From Tubiluchus corallicola (taxonomy: Eukaryota; Priapulida; Priapulimorpha; Priapulimorphida; Tubiluchidae): 64,000 nt of DNA. The notes beneath the pieces are model-generated. The model was given only the letters and a program-made list of their open reading frames with translations. It ran no database searches and had not been told where the DNA came from. The stretch lies in assembly GCA_030141605.1 (NCBI GenBank), contig JAQGDQ010000110.1, forward strand, positions 127,768 through 191,767, given 5' to 3'. Made by a program: the position numbers and the translations under genes. Shown piece by piece: positions 45,362-57,700 of the stretch; position 1 is the first letter of the stretch; each line of letters begins with the position of its first letter.

Positions 45362-45830
45362 GTGTCACGTGTAGTTTAATCTGCCAGCCCCGAGAAAATA
45401 AATTCTTTACTAGAAAGAGAGGAGTAAAGAGAATCTGTAAAATATGTTAAATATCTGATAATTAATGGCCTGATAATTAAATATGTTACACGCCTAAGAA
45501 GCCAGACTCCGAACACGGGATTAAGGTGCGGCAGTCACGTGACTGCCTCTCCACTAGATTCCCAAATACGGAAATGCCCATTCTGGACAGGCTGCGCAGC
45601 CAGCCTGGCGCCAGTGCGGAAGCCATGGGCTGGAGGCGTCTACTAAGAGAGGAGATTAGACTAGATCTCGAGGAGGAAGGTTAGAGACAGATCAGGGGCT
45701 TGGCATTGCTATATTCTATACACATATGTATTGTGATGTTGTGAAATAAACGTGTTAGTCATCAATCCAGGTCTTATAGCTTTGTCATCACCTAAACGCC
45801 TATAAACAGCTACCGTCACTTACATACGCA
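45362..45830 (+). repeat. Candidate 3' LTR of the old element
   Basis: Begins TGTCACGTG and can be ended at CCGTCACTTACA. It is GC-richer than its surroundings, contains CAGTCACGTGACTG and a late AATAAA (45745-45752 region) placed as in an R region. No 5' partner copy is in the window, so the boundaries are provisional. Confidence 0.35.
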
Positions 45831-46598
45831 CTACCACTATACAAACCAAGAATAGTAATTTTACTCATCCCATATATGAGTAGATTAGTTAAAACTGATT
45901 TGCAGCCACTCGAAGTGAGGCACATTATTTTTTATTTAAAACGATGTATAAGACCATTTTTTGAAGATTTCTTCACTTTTGCCCCCCCCCCACGCATTTG
46001 CGAAGACATTAAAGACTTGCGTAGACTATAAACTTTTTAATCAATTCTTCTATGTTGAACTTGTATCGTTACCTGCTTTCTACGCTTATTTTTTCCGCTT
46101 TTTCATGAACAATTATGTTTTTCTTTCTAAGTAATTCGATTATGTTTTTCTTATCAATTATATCATATCTACTGTTTGAATAAACATTTTTGCATTATAT
46201 TTCGTTTTAGTAATACTTTACAGTTCATTTGGTGCTTGAGAACGGATTATTTGCTTTCACATTATTTCTTATGGGAATAAATGGTACTCAACCAAATCGG
46301 TCTTCAAGCACTTTTTAGGAACGAATTATGGTTGAAAATAGAGGTATGACTGTATTGCAGTTTAGCTTGACAGATATCTAGGTGTAACACTTACATAACG
46401 AACAACTGATCTTGTAGTCAATAAAGCAACTTTGATTTCAAAGTTATACTTTTCAGCAATTCAGTTAATCTTACAAAAAAGCAGCGTACTCTGCCAGAAA
46501 AAAATGCAAAACCGAATCATGTAAACAGAGGACATCAATGACCAACTGAAGTAACACACAGCCACCATAAAATACAAATTTGCACTTTCCGAAAAGAT

Positions 46599-46667
46599 GT
46601 AGAAAGTATACAATTACACACACATGTGGGAAAATTACAAACATGTGTGTAATTGTATACGTTCTAC
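46599..46667. repeat. Long inverted repeat (hairpin)
   Basis: Arms of about 27 bp at 46599-46627 and 46641-46667, GTAGAAAGTATACAATTACA against its near-perfect complement, with a 13-nt loop. Confidence 0.85.
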
Positions 46668-46877
46668 TCTTTGTTTGTATGCCCTCTCTCTACTGTGTCT
46701 TCACTGTAAGGGGTCAGCTGTCATAAAAGAATATCTGGACAATGAATATCAGAAGGCGAAACCCCAAACTATTCAAGTGCTTTTCCTCCTCCTGAGAAAA
46801 AGTAAATTAATACACAGCAGGCATAAACGAGTTATTAATTATAAATTATTTATTAAACTATGAGAAACAATATTGTT

Positions 46878-46934
46878 CTAATATTAACACCAGTATGTTT
46901 ATCATGAGCAGCATGTTGCATAAAATTGCACATC
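46878..46934 (+). repeat. 57-bp direct repeat, copy 1
   Basis: Matches 47334-47390 with a few differences; shared core ATCATGAGCAGCATGTTGCA. Confidence 0.85.
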
Positions 46935-47333
46935 ATGGGGTCAACAATTATACTCATTTTAGGCTATTTTTCTAATTTCAATAGCTCATTATTGTAGAAC
47001 TATTCAACTATCAGTTCCTTCGTCACGTAATCGAGTTCTGGTAGTTGTTTGTACAATTACACCACATTTTATGTGGACCCCCCCCCCCATGACCCTAACA
47101 GCAGCTCAGAAAATATGTCACTGTCACAGTGCTCTAGCAGTGACATCTCTTCCAGTACACTAATGAACTTTTAATGACTTGCACACGCGCTGCATCGTTC
47201 AAGCACCTATACAGCGATGTACTATTTAGTATATCTCTGGGAGATCATTACCCTAGTAATATTAACAACATCCTATATGTAAAGAAGCTAGCTCAAATGC
47301 CAGTTATAGTGTGAATATGATGAATAAGATGAT

Positions 47334-47390
47334 ATAATATTAACACCAGTATTTTTATCATGAGCAGCATGTTGCATAAAATTGCACATG
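47334..47390 (+). repeat. 57-bp direct repeat, copy 2
   Basis: Second copy, 456 bp from the first. No TE ends were identified between them. Confidence 0.85.
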
Positions 47391-48725
47391 ATACTAAGTG
47401 AGCTTTTGAAAAATTATAGCTCATTGCCAAACATTGAAGAAAAATACATAAACCAAGCGAAAGAATTGCTTACAACGATAAACGACATCATTACATAGTT
47501 GCCGAGAAATTTAAATTGTAACCGTCCAACTATTTCTAATTTCAAACCCTTTATACCAGACTAAACCACAAAAACTTAGTAGGAATGTCAATTTTACTCA
47601 CAATTATACACTATACATTTTGTACAATTATACTACGTTTTTTATAATACATGACTTCTACAGTTAAGACACCATTAGGGTGTTAATGTAGCTGCAAATA
47701 TGTAGTACACACACGTGTATAACCATTTGCCAAGGAGGCACAGCTATACAATCCTATACGAAATCCTCTTTACAAGGCCATAATAAAGTCACATAACGAA
47801 AAATGCGCAGCCGCAAAAATGAAACAGGCGGCACATGTGAACAAGGTTCGCGACATAACAACTTTATTAGACTTGCAACTAGATTTGTCATCAGAAGCTT
47901 GAAAAACATATAATTTTAGAATTTGCTGTTAGATTTTAATAACGGTTAGTAATCTGGATTTATTATTCTTTGTGTTTGTGTAGTTGCTATGCGTGTGAGG
48001 TTTGCTAATATTGTTTAACAGGTCCATACTGATTTCACACTCTCAAATTATATTTTTTCAGACTTCTGCTGACGAATTAAGTTGCAAATTCAAAACGTCA
48101 AGTATAATAATATTATTATAAGGTCGCAAACTTTGTTCACGTATGTACCGTATGTTTGATTTTTTGCTGTACATGCCTGTTTCTGAAAGCATTTCATGCC
48201 TTTCTTAAATTCCACTCTACAAATAGTCAAATCAAACAAAGTTGTATCACTTTACTTACTACCAGCTGACTAACCAATTAAGTTCAAAGTAGAAAATTGC
48301 ATTTATAGGTTTCTCAAGAATCAAATCTATCAAGGTGGTAATTGAAACGAACTAAAACTTCCTGATCTCGATGGGCATGAAATACACTGTAATAAAAATT
48401 ATGGAATGATCTGTTAACAATGTAAAAGGAAACACGATGCCTCCAGGCAATGCTGCAACTTCGGTAGAACATGAGGTCTTTTGTATAGCACTTACATAAT
48501 TGAAACTGCATGCATGACAGGATAACTAACTGAATTATGCCCATATATAACCCCCTATCACAGTTTCACTACTTTACAGCTGTAAGGCTTAAATATCAAT
48601 TCAAAACTGAATTATCATCAATAAAACAATTATAATTTAAAAATTGCAGAAGAAAAATCTATTCAGCTACAGTGCCCAAATGTCTTCAGGCTAGCTCTGG
48701 AAGCATTTCGTACACAGATGGCTAA

Positions 48726-51700
48726 TCACAACTTTGACCGAGCTTGTTCCATCATGGGTTTTAAGTATTTATAATATGACGGATGGATCTGAAATGAGAA
48801 GAAAATAACTTGTGATACCAGCAGGTCTAACTTCACTTGAAAATAGAGATTCAGTGGCCATGGAATTTTCTGTCTCATAATCACAGGGGATTTAAGTAGA
48901 ATGCATTTGTTTATTTATTTATTTATTCTTTATACAGCTAAAAACTCATGATAAAAATATAATGTGAATTTAATGAAAAACATCAAGCTGGAAGACAGGT
49001 GACTGAAGCTCAAAAATCCACAAATAAGGTCTCAATAAACAAAAAACAACAACAGCACGTGATGATACAAACAAAAGTTTGAAATTGAATGAAAATCTTA
49101 ATTTTGAAGTATTTTATATAAGAAACATTATACTTAAAGGTATATGCAGCTTTCTCTATTGCATACTTGTGACAACAGCATTTCTTAATTTTGCCAAGCA
49201 AATGAATTTTCCAGAAGGTAAAACAAGCGGCAAACTTTTGTGCAATGAGTGCTACCATGTCATTAAATATTAAGTTAGGTGTCTCACTGCCCACCATACG
49301 TGTTTACCTCTGATTTGTTTAACGTTGATTTCTTGGCAAACTCGTACAATCTTTCATAAACGTTACCATCGTAAGCACCTAGGGCGCTGCGTAGTATCTG
49401 ATCGTCATAATCAAATGCATCAACAAGCGCTACAGCGTTAGGACGGACCTCTCCCAGTAACTCGATAAGGTAAGACTTCATCTGCATCATTTGACTTCCA
49501 TTCATGTAACCATCCTGACAAATGGAATATACAGTAAAACATGTTATTTCTACATGATAATTATGATACGTTGCTTAAGTATTTACTAATTAAACATGGC
49601 GATTGCATTTCGTTATCTAAAGTATCTGAATCAAAACAGCAAAAGCGTTATTTCGTTGGGGAATCAAATTTATCTTATTAGTTATAGTAAACTAATTACA
49701 TTTAAAATTGCTGCAGTATTAGTAAGAAAGTTTCAGGAAAAATTATACAAGGGATCTCTATCACAAACAGATCATTCCCGTCCTTATTTGAATAAGATGA
49801 ACTTCAGGTTGGAATTATAACAGTAACTTCAAAGTTCTAAAACAGCTCATACTTGACTACTCGATGTGTTGCAAAAGCTAGAAAAGAGACAAAAGTTAAA
49901 AGAAACAATTTAGTGAGCCGCTGACACAGTAACAGATCTCACCAGTAATTTTTGACATTCTAAATAAATACTATTGCTTTTATTATTATTTTATGCATAC
50001 AAAAATTTTTATACAACAATGTAGTTTTAATACAAAAAAATAATTTGCATTGAAAAAACAAAAGAAGGATAAAATCCATATACACATCGCTTCATGCTAC
50101 ATGTAGTTGCTTACACATTCCTAAAATGCTTTTCTAACTTTTCTTTTCTCAGTAAAATTAACGCAAAGATTACATCCATGCTTTATTCTTAAATCAACAT
50201 CTGAGTCATTCATAAAATACAACATTTTTGGTATCACAATTGATTCACAATTTTGAATTCTGTTTAAAAATCCCAACTTACGACTGTCTATCAAAAAATT
50301 TGCTGGAATGGTACCACAACGATACATAAGTAGTTTTCCACTTTCATTTTGTTTAAAGTCAAATATTTTTCATATGCACAGCTCAGACTTACTCTAATTA
50401 CATTCACATCTATAGTGGACATGCCACCAACTTAACACCTATACAACAAAATAGAAAGACATAAGAACTAATTAATGGTTTTGCCATTATTGAGTTTGGG
50501 CCCCATTGTCGACAAAACACTATTTAAGGACCCGAAATACTTACGCTTTAATCTTGTAATGTCAAATATGTGTTCCAAAATGACAAGTTGAAAATGATGA
50601 ATGTGAAACAGCAACATTTTTGTCATTTGTAAAAACCTTATGTATGCACAAGCATAAAAATAAGAGACGCTTTACAGATTTTTCGGGATTTTTGGTGGCA
50701 TTTAACATAACAAAATGCTGTGAAAGTGCTTAATCAAATTAACAAAATGTTTGTGAAAAACATCTGTCTATTTTCCCCATTTTCGTAAATGTTTACCTCT
50801 AAAAAGTCTCCGGCAGACTGCAGTAGCGTGTGTGTACTGTACAGCTGGCACAGCGAAGTTAAGACAGCTCGTACAGAATTGCTCATCTGTTTCTCATCTA
50901 CAGCATCTTCAAAATTCTTCACAACGTAATACTCGGAATGTGCCTGCAATGGTGCAATAGCTAGAAAGAAAGTGATGTAACAGCTCCATAGTTTTTAAGT
51001 CCTGTTATAAGCTAGCTTTGCAAATCTGCAAAAAAAGTCACAGTCATGGATGTCTTTCCTGAAATTAGGACCTAAGCCAGTGGGACAGTTGTACATTCCA
51101 TTTGGCATCACAGACATGTATCACCGACAATAAAAAAATAAATAAGCCCTTTTCATAGGTACGTTGTGTGCACGCGCTGTTGCTGTAGGTCAAAGATTAA
51201 GTGTGCCACAGCAACGAATCTAACTACAACTGTCACGTGATATGTGGGTAAAGCAAAACCATCTGCCACTCAGTTCAGTAACTACAGTTGCTTTACATGA
51301 ACTTTACTTAATTATACATTAGTCTGTACATTAGAGTGACTTACTAGCAGGATCTTGCTTACGAACGAGAAAAATTGAACTAGGTAAGGTTCTAGATAGC
51401 AGTTAAAACTGTTAATATTACAGTAGCATGGGCTGCGAGGCATTGTCAAGTGTTAAAACATGTTGTCTGGTACACTTAATCTTTGACCTTTTCACGACCA
51501 TCGTCAATCACTGGAACTGTGAAAAGGTTTATTCAGCTACAATGTGACAACTGCTGTTTACCTTAGCAACCCATGTTTGGCTTTACAGTCTAGAAACAAA
51601 GACAAGAAAATTTAATCAGTGCAGGAAATAAGAAACCGCTCAACTATTTAACAGAACGCAGCTGATAAAATTCCATTTGAAGGAAATATGGCAAATACAT

Positions 51701-54700
51701 CTATAATTGGCTGAACTTTGTACGAGACTGAATGGATTTTCTTAGCCTGTTTAGTAATGCATGTTTAGTAACCAATAAAAATGACGGATAGATTAGTCGT
51801 TATAATTGCCACCCACAAACTAATTATTATGCACGTTAGCCTCTGTGGAGAAGGTTCCTTTCAACAATCAACAAACAACTTTCTTTAAACAGCAAACAAC
51901 AATGCAACTCAAACACCTTAGCGTTCCAGCTTTCCTACTCAATTGTACAAGCCTGTTCTTAAACATTTTCAATACCTCTTGTTAAAATAAGCAACAAACC
52001 TGGGCTGCCTTTACAAGATCAACAGAACAGTTATTCCAAGCACGCACGTAACTGACTCCTTTACTAGTTTCCTTGTTCAACAACTCACAAGCGTAACCAA
52101 TTAACCTGAAAAAAAGACATGGTCTACCATAAGAAATCACTTTGCTTTTTTCATGATTTCACATCATGCTAATAATTATAAGAGTAAAAGGTTAAAGAGA
52201 AATCGACATGCCTTTCGATAAGTTCTAAGCAGGGCCACAAAGAATACACTGTGTGGGCTACATGACCTCGTGTGTACAGTGTTCCCTCGCTACTTCGCGG
52301 TTCGTTTATCGCAGACTCGCTGTTTAGCGGATTTTCAAAAACATTAATGTGAAATATTTATCGCTGTATTTTCGCTGTTTCGCGGGTTTTTGCGGTACTC
52401 CGTCTAAAGTATTTTTGCACATGCGTAGTGCATATTGTACAGTAATGTATAGATTTAATGAATTTTGCATAAAAAATCACAAACTGTATAAAAATATATT
52501 AAAAATGTTAATTCTAACATTAAAAGAATATTATAAATCATAAAAATTACCATTTACAGTAAATAGTGTATTTATTCGGCGGATGAATACACACCAAAAA
52601 CGAAATGTAGTACTTGCGCCCACTTGAGATGCGGGAAAGGGTTATGTATAAGAGTGTGGGGAGGGTTTATAAAGACTTAAAATAATGCATAACTACTAAA
52701 ATAAGTATAGTGTCCCTACTTTGCGGAAATTCACTTATTTGGAACGGGAACACCCAAGATAATTGAGGGAACACTGTATGTGCTTTTTTAAATCATATTA
52801 CACACAAACATAAATTACAAATACAACAACAGTGTCGGTATTCCAATATTTATATATCTTGCACCAACCTTTTTGCCCGATGAGCAAAAGCAGGAGAAAA
52901 GCGACTTCCTTTCTGAAATTGAAAATGTTGTTCACCGAGCTGCGAAAGATATGCTACAGACATTTTCAGCTGCTTGCCACTACGAGCTGCAGTAAAACAC
53001 TTGACCAAATGTCTGTCAAAAAATTAAACCGGTGTGACAAAGTATAACAAAGAAGTATAACATAGACAACAGACAAGCTTATTTTGGTTCGATTTTAAAA
53101 CTAGTGTTTTGTTGTAATAAACTTAAGATGAAAACTACCTCAAGTGTCAATATAATATCACAATAGAATTTACATTATTGAGTTAAACTTTATTGAGATG
53201 ACTTTCATCTTTGCTGAAACAAATAAATATTTACACAGGATCAGAAAGTTTCAATAACAAGTTGTCTAAGCATGTAAGGCTTCTACGAGAAAGAGTTACG
53301 AATAAAACTTCACAAACTGATGAAGTAATGAACTAGAAAGAAAAGTCTGTCTTTCACTTTTCTTCTTTATAGTTTTTGAAGTCACCCTTTTACAGTTCCA
53401 GTTTTTCTGCATCGGCCACACTATACTTCTTATTAGCAGTGGCTGAAGCTGAGTCAGTTGCTACTACATCAGCAGACTGACACAGTAAATCAACTAGCTT
53501 GACTGACGCTGAATCAGTTGCTACTGCATCAGCTGACTCACACAGTAAATCAACTAGCTTGACAGAAGCTGAATCAGTTGCTACTGCATCAGCTGACTCA
53601 CACAGTAAATCAATTTTAGTGACAGAAGTTGACTGACTTTTCAGCAGTGTTGGCTTAAAGAATAAATTAGCTAAGTCAGCTAAAGCTACGAATTTTTGTT
53701 AATGAAATAAATGATAAATTGTTAGTTAACTGTTACATTGTGGAGACAAATTTTTTTAAATAATTTGTGTTGCTTATACACAGAAAAAAATCTGATGTAC
53801 AAATTTAAATAATGCATTAGAGATCATTTTTTATTATTATAAAAAAGCAATAGATTTATTGCAAATATAATTTAAATCTAACTCGTGGCGAAGCTTATCT
53901 TGATTACTGACAAATCAACACCAAAGCACCAAAATAATCCCATACATATTGTCTACTCGTGTATTTAATTTTGAATTGACCAGCTTTCTCGTTCAAAAAC
54001 TTCTAAAGTTTAGTATCTCTGTCAGCACACGCACAATGTGACTGCAAATCCGTGGCTCTGGCCTCTAATTATTAGTTATTATTTTATTTCATACAGATCT
54101 CTAATGAAAATTGCATAAAAGCCTTGTATCATATTTATTATATGATATATCACCTGGTATAATACTTATTGCATGATATATCACCTGGTACGATATTTAC
54201 TACATGATATCCCATCTGGTATGTTTTCATATGATATATTATCCTTTACAGAGAGACTCGATGACAATTCTGATGTATAATTCTTGATTGTGAAACACGT
54301 GTTAAAACACCCGAAACATTTCCTGTTTTTCTTACAATTTTCAGTCACGCAAACACAAGCATGCTTCCCAGGCTAGTATATACAATGGCAATTAAGCTCT
54401 TGCAACTATATAATTTTTTGTAAACAATTTAATGCCACTAATTCTCATCCAGAAAATGACTTCACAACTACTAAAATTTTTTTTAGCAAAACCAACTAAG
54501 TAGAATAAAGATGCACCTCGCACTTTGCAACATTAACACTGTATTTTCGCCCTCATATGTACAAGCTGGAACAACTTTAGTGTACAGATCAGGCAACGAA
54601 CTGGCTCTGGAGTAACCGTGTCCGCCGCAGCTCATGCGACACTGTTCTACTGCTGATGAAGCAACAGCCGTACACGTTGCCTTTAAGCTGCACGAAACAC

Positions 54701-57700
54701 CATGTAGCTGGAATAAGATGCATAAATGTGCATTAATAGACAAAATTATAAAAGTATAGGCTACAGGTAATAAACTAACATGACTTAGCTCCTGCAGATA
54801 AGGTAGAGGTGGACAAAGCTCCATCACTTCTACTGAAGCCATTGCAAATACAACTGACAAGTGTAAGCAAATTTACTGAAAAGCAAGTATTGGTGAAACA
54901 TTGAAAGGTGAATAAAATTTGGTTGCACTGGCATTTTGATCACAAACGAAACACTAGCAAAAACGACTTAGTTAAGTGTTAGTTAAGACACTAAAACATC
55001 AGCACGCTTTCCTACTGTTCAACCACTGTGGTTAACCTGTTCCAAGCAGCTTAATCAAATGTACCTATAATATTTGCTTGCAAAGATTAAAAACCTAAAC
55101 TGCTTAAAAGTTAAATGTATTTTTGCTATTAACATTCTATAAAAAAATGTCCTACACACACCGAAAACGGTACAAGAACTTCAAGCAAAAATGAGTGAAA
55201 TTACAAGTTATCATGGTGACGTGGTCACTCAGCTTCACATGAATCACTTTCCAGACTGGCCAGTAAGAGTCATTGTTACATTATGTCACCATCAAAATGC
55301 TAGTGTGAGCCAAACATTTGTTCAACTAGAGCATAATTTGCAACAGCATCTTAAAAAAACACACGACCTAACAGTGTTAGAAAAGCTTTTTGGCAAACTT
55401 ACCTCAGGCAAAAGATCAAAATCTCCATCCTCAATCTTTTTCGCCATAGAGAAGTACATTTTGACCATGCGTTCTCCAGCAAAGTGGAATGCATAAGCCG
55501 CTGCCAGAATTGGAAAAAGCTTGTACTGCTGAGTCACAAAGTCAATGACTTGTGGTTCTACACCACTACAAATGGATATGAATAACGTTCAAACAAAAAC
55601 ACTTATTTATTTATTAGTTATATATTGCCGAATATCATTAATTCTAAATTAATGTTTATTATAATTATCGACCTATAAGTTCACAGTCTGAACTTTATAA
55701 AAAACAACCAAAGCAGCTACCAAAATAAGTGGTGCGCGGTACACTGGTATGTCAAAATATCACTGACTACTTATAAACAAATACTTTTTTCTGATAGTCA
55801 TTAATGCAAACAGATGCTACATCTATCAGTACGTTGCTTAGGAGTAAATCACAGTTCAGTGATCTATAACTGATTGCACACATTACTTTTTTGGTGTCCG
55901 TGACTTAGCTGCTGCTTTAATTTTGTTCAATTAAACATTTTACTAACCAATATTATTGTGATGCTGCTATCTACAAACCAAAAAAATAAAATTCTTGTCA
56001 TTATAATCAACAGTTATATTTATAAGGAGAAAGGCATTAAAAACTATGAATCACTCAGGATTCGAACTAAGAACCCTGTAATATCAAGCCATTTGTTCTG
56101 CCCATTTGAACTTTCATCCAGGTCTGAATTCTCATACTAATCAGCACACAATCAGTTACAGCAACATAACAGCATACCAAATATACAAAGATAGTGGACT
56201 AAAATTTAAAAGATGGTAAACACAAGCTTACTGTGGCTCAATCTCGGACTGTCGTCGCACTGCACTGTAGCGAGTAGCGATGGTCACAGCATGTCCCAAG
56301 TAGCGTCCTGTATCGTCCACTATCATAGCCCTAATCAGCACCATTGTCCCATAAGCTAGTTTGCTGCTAGGGGGCTTTATGTAGGTGCCATCTTTTAGAA
56401 CCTGAAAAGTTAGATAGCTTTGCTTATACATAATTGAAATTGTGCAAGCTGTCAGTATGTAGCACTTAATGAAGACATTGTACATTATAATGGTGGATAT
56501 GGCAGGATTAAATCTTATTATAAGGATAATCCCTGTGATGAGACACCGAACCAGTAGAGGTGTCTTAGCCATATTTAAGTATATATCTTAGTTTAAGAAT
56601 AGCACAACACAGAAGCAATATATCAGCTAAAACCACCTAAAAGGAAAAGTCAACCAACCATTTACTGATGAGGCCTAGTGCCGTTTAGCTTTAGTTAGCA
56701 ATCAAATGTGGTGACATGCACCACTCAATTATTTGCGTACCCTCAAGATGAAAGTTACAATGGTGCACAACGAAACGAAAGCAAAAAATGGTAAAGTAGT
56801 AAACAGTAAAGCAAGGGTGCAGCGATAAGGGAGCGATATGCACATAAGACAAAAAAGGCAAGTGAGTAAAGCAGGGTTGAATAACATGCAGCACAGAATG
56901 ACAGAGCAGAACATGGCGGAGCAGACAATGCGTCCTGTAGCAAAACAAATGGAACAAAAGATAACAAAATAAAATATAAAAAGGGATGAATAACGTGCAG
57001 CACAGAATGACAGAGAAGAGCATGGTGGAGCAGACAATGCGTCCTGTAGCAAAACAAATGGGACAAAAGATAACAAAATAAAATATAAAAAGGGTTGAAT
57101 AACGTTCAGCACAGAATGACAGAGCAGAGCATGGCTGAGCAGACAATGTGTTCTGTAGCAAAACACAAAATAAGCCATTTTAGTATCTAACAAAATAAAT
57201 TATAAAAACAAAATAAAGTACCAGAAGCTAACATAGCGTAAAAGCAAACCATTGCCACATAAAATATTTTTAAGCAGACAAGAACAAAAACAATAAAACA
57301 AAGATAGCAACTGACTGAAAAAAGAAAAAATGCCCCTTCATACATTCTCACTTTCTCCTCGTCACTGAAAAAGAACTTTTTCAAAGTTCGAAAATAATAT
57401 CCAAAAACAAGTTTCAATGTTTATAGTGAAAAATTTATAGAAACATGTGCCATGCACATGAAATTAAACAGAGCTAGGTAGTTATGGTCACTATAACAAT
57501 TTATTACAATTGGCGACATTCGTAATTTATTACAATTTACCTGTGCGTTCTTCATCAGCATCCCTTCACGAGGTATGCGTACGTAATTAAGTTTCAAGTA
57601 ACCATTATCCACTGTTTCAAAACCCATTTTAGGACCAATATCTCCAAGTTCAATACCTAGTTAAAATAAATGTTATAATTCTTAAATTTGAATATACGTC

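Larger units (their letters stand above)
33234..45830 (+). mobile_element. Old Ty3-type, env-bearing retroelement block, split by a nested element
   Basis: Order on the + strand: end of reverse transcriptase, RNase H, integrase (33234-35846), small ORF (35930-36133), an env-like reading frame interrupted at 36682/41457 by a younger element, then ORFs at 42054-42527, 42589-42777 and 43193-43543, a nuclear-receptor gene at 43602-44468, and a candidate 3' LTR at 45362-45830. Gag, protease and most of the reverse transcriptase are missing from the left. Removing the nested element and one CTGAC copy restores a continuous env-like frame, showing 36.1-36.7 kb and 41.5 kb were adjacent. That everything to 45.8 kb belongs to one element is inference. 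Confidence 0.6.
45831..48725. other. Intergenic, retroelement block to acyl-CoA oxidase 3' end
   Basis: AT-rich, no recognised gene. Contains the hairpin at 46599-46667, a 57-bp direct repeat pair (46878, 47334) and C-runs near 45985 and 47080. The right end is the 3' UTR of the minus-strand oxidase gene. Confidence 0.5.

Noticed and set aside
48314-48544. 76-aa minus-strand ORF considered as a missing protease exon
   Set aside because: No TAAHC or DIAL motif and no clear splice sites.
54780-54860. Minus-strand ORF segment considered as an extra oxidase exon
   Set aside because: The exons on both sides (55403-55565 and 54517-54707) already join in phase with LPE-LHG as in ACOX1; including it would break the alignment.
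56691-57193. Three overlapping minus-strand ORFs of 103-156 aa with Cys/Phe-rich repeats
   Set aside because: They are the same 109-bp minisatellite read in three frames; because 109 is not a multiple of 3 each frame cycles through the others. No start context or domain.
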